Of a stretch of 64,000 nucleotides of DNA, positions 63,701 to 64,000 are shown piece after piece. The notes below the pieces were generated by a model. It saw nothing but the letters and a program-made list of their open reading frames with translations, did not search any database and was not told the origin of the DNA. Numbering within the stretch: the stretch's first letter is position 1; the number at the start of each line of letters is the position of its first letter. The stretch spans positions 284,554 to 348,553 of the forward strand of contig JNKJ01000007.1 of assembly GCA_000702025.1 (NCBI GenBank). The letters are read 5' to 3'. This DNA is from Blautia schinkii DSM 10518 (GTDB lineage Bacteria; Bacillota; Clostridia; Lachnospirales; Lachnospiraceae). The translations under genes and the position numbers were made by a program.

Positions 63701-64000
63701 GATATGTAATGACTTTTGTCAAGAGTAAATTGCAGAAAATCACCACAAACTTTTTTGTTTATTTGTTCCTGAAGACATCTGGAAAGAGCTTCGGGGTATC
63801 AGTTCCCGGCATTGACCACTCTGATATACGTGGATTGGTTACCGACAGGACAATGGTTCGCCGTGAGCTCTACCGTCTAATTGCGTGGATCACAGGTATC
63901 TGTGCCAACATAGTTGAATCGTAGATAGCTCGAACCTTGAAATGGCCGAAGCCCTTCCCAGGTGTCTTCAGGTGTTTCCTTGGATATGGGCCAGATGTAT
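63701..64000. other. Right-edge region without a supported gene
   Basis: A 71-codon open frame (63709-63924) starts inside the remnant of copy D without a ribosome site; its peptide shows no family I recognise. No RNA gene, promoter or terminator stands out. It may be part of a degraded gene or mobile element. Confidence 0.4.

Noticed and set aside
63709..63924. 71-codon frame at the right edge
   Set aside because: Starts in the remnant of element D without ribosome site and shows no recognisable domain.

Overview
The window looks like a chromosome segment of a gut Lachnospiraceae species (Clostridia, Firmicutes). This is inferred from gene content and style, not from a marker gene. The signs are strong AGGAGG ribosome sites, frequent TTG/GTG starts, YesM/YesN two-component sugar loci, a BspA-type leucine-rich repeat protein, lrgAB, a yxlEFG-like ABC cassette and a Clostridia-type polyamine operon. 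No rRNA, tRNA or CRISPR array was seen. No transposase was seen.

Layout. 1-600: a leftward MarR-TauE/SafE pair with a palindromic operator. 883-3085: isochorismatase-like hydrolase, VOC protein and a 4Fe-4S protein. 3565-14719: a carbohydrate locus with response regulator, binding lipoprotein, two permeases, sensor kinase, a DUF5703-type protein and a glycosidase-like gene split by a frameshift in a run of seven G. 14818-21984: a consensus promoter, about 440 nt of highly structured untranslated RNA ending in an intrinsic terminator, then speD-speA-speE-speB, a carboxynorspermidine synthase-like gene and nspC. The operon therefore encodes both the SAM-dependent and the carboxyspermidine routes to spermidine. 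22083-30766: HD protein, YgjP metallopeptidase, PanE-like reductase, a rare EndoQ-UvrD fusion, a phosphoesterase and lrgAB, with two tandem-repeat tracts. 30773-39768: AAA ATPase, yxlEFG-like ABC genes, a frameshifted leucine-rich repeat surface protein, a WYL regulator and a LysR regulator. 39913-42972: purine permease and adenine deaminase. 43061-43818: two head-to-head copies of an unusual palindromic element. 43896-45789: an anchored extracytoplasmic protein and birA. 46159-52594: a complete F-type ATP synthase operon (atpBEFHAGDC). 52665-54440: two secreted paralogues. 54494-56589: a leftward ECF sigma/anti-sigma operon. 56694-63590: a LacI-controlled beta-fructoside locus (GH32, ABC transporter, DUF624).

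The most unusual structure is a dispersed intergenic element present four times (3123-3320, 43061-43309, 43568-43808 on the minus strand, 63610-63700). Its loops and core are conserved, but its 51-53 bp inverted-repeat arms differ completely between copies while staying nearly perfectly self-complementary. Inner and outer stems show compensatory changes. This is the reverse of a MITE, where the ends are conserved, and suggests selection on a folded RNA or single-stranded DNA form. The second candidate for something undescribed is the structured RNA ahead of the polyamine operon.

Coordinates, motifs and base pairing were read by eye. Family names rest on recognised motifs, not on searches.
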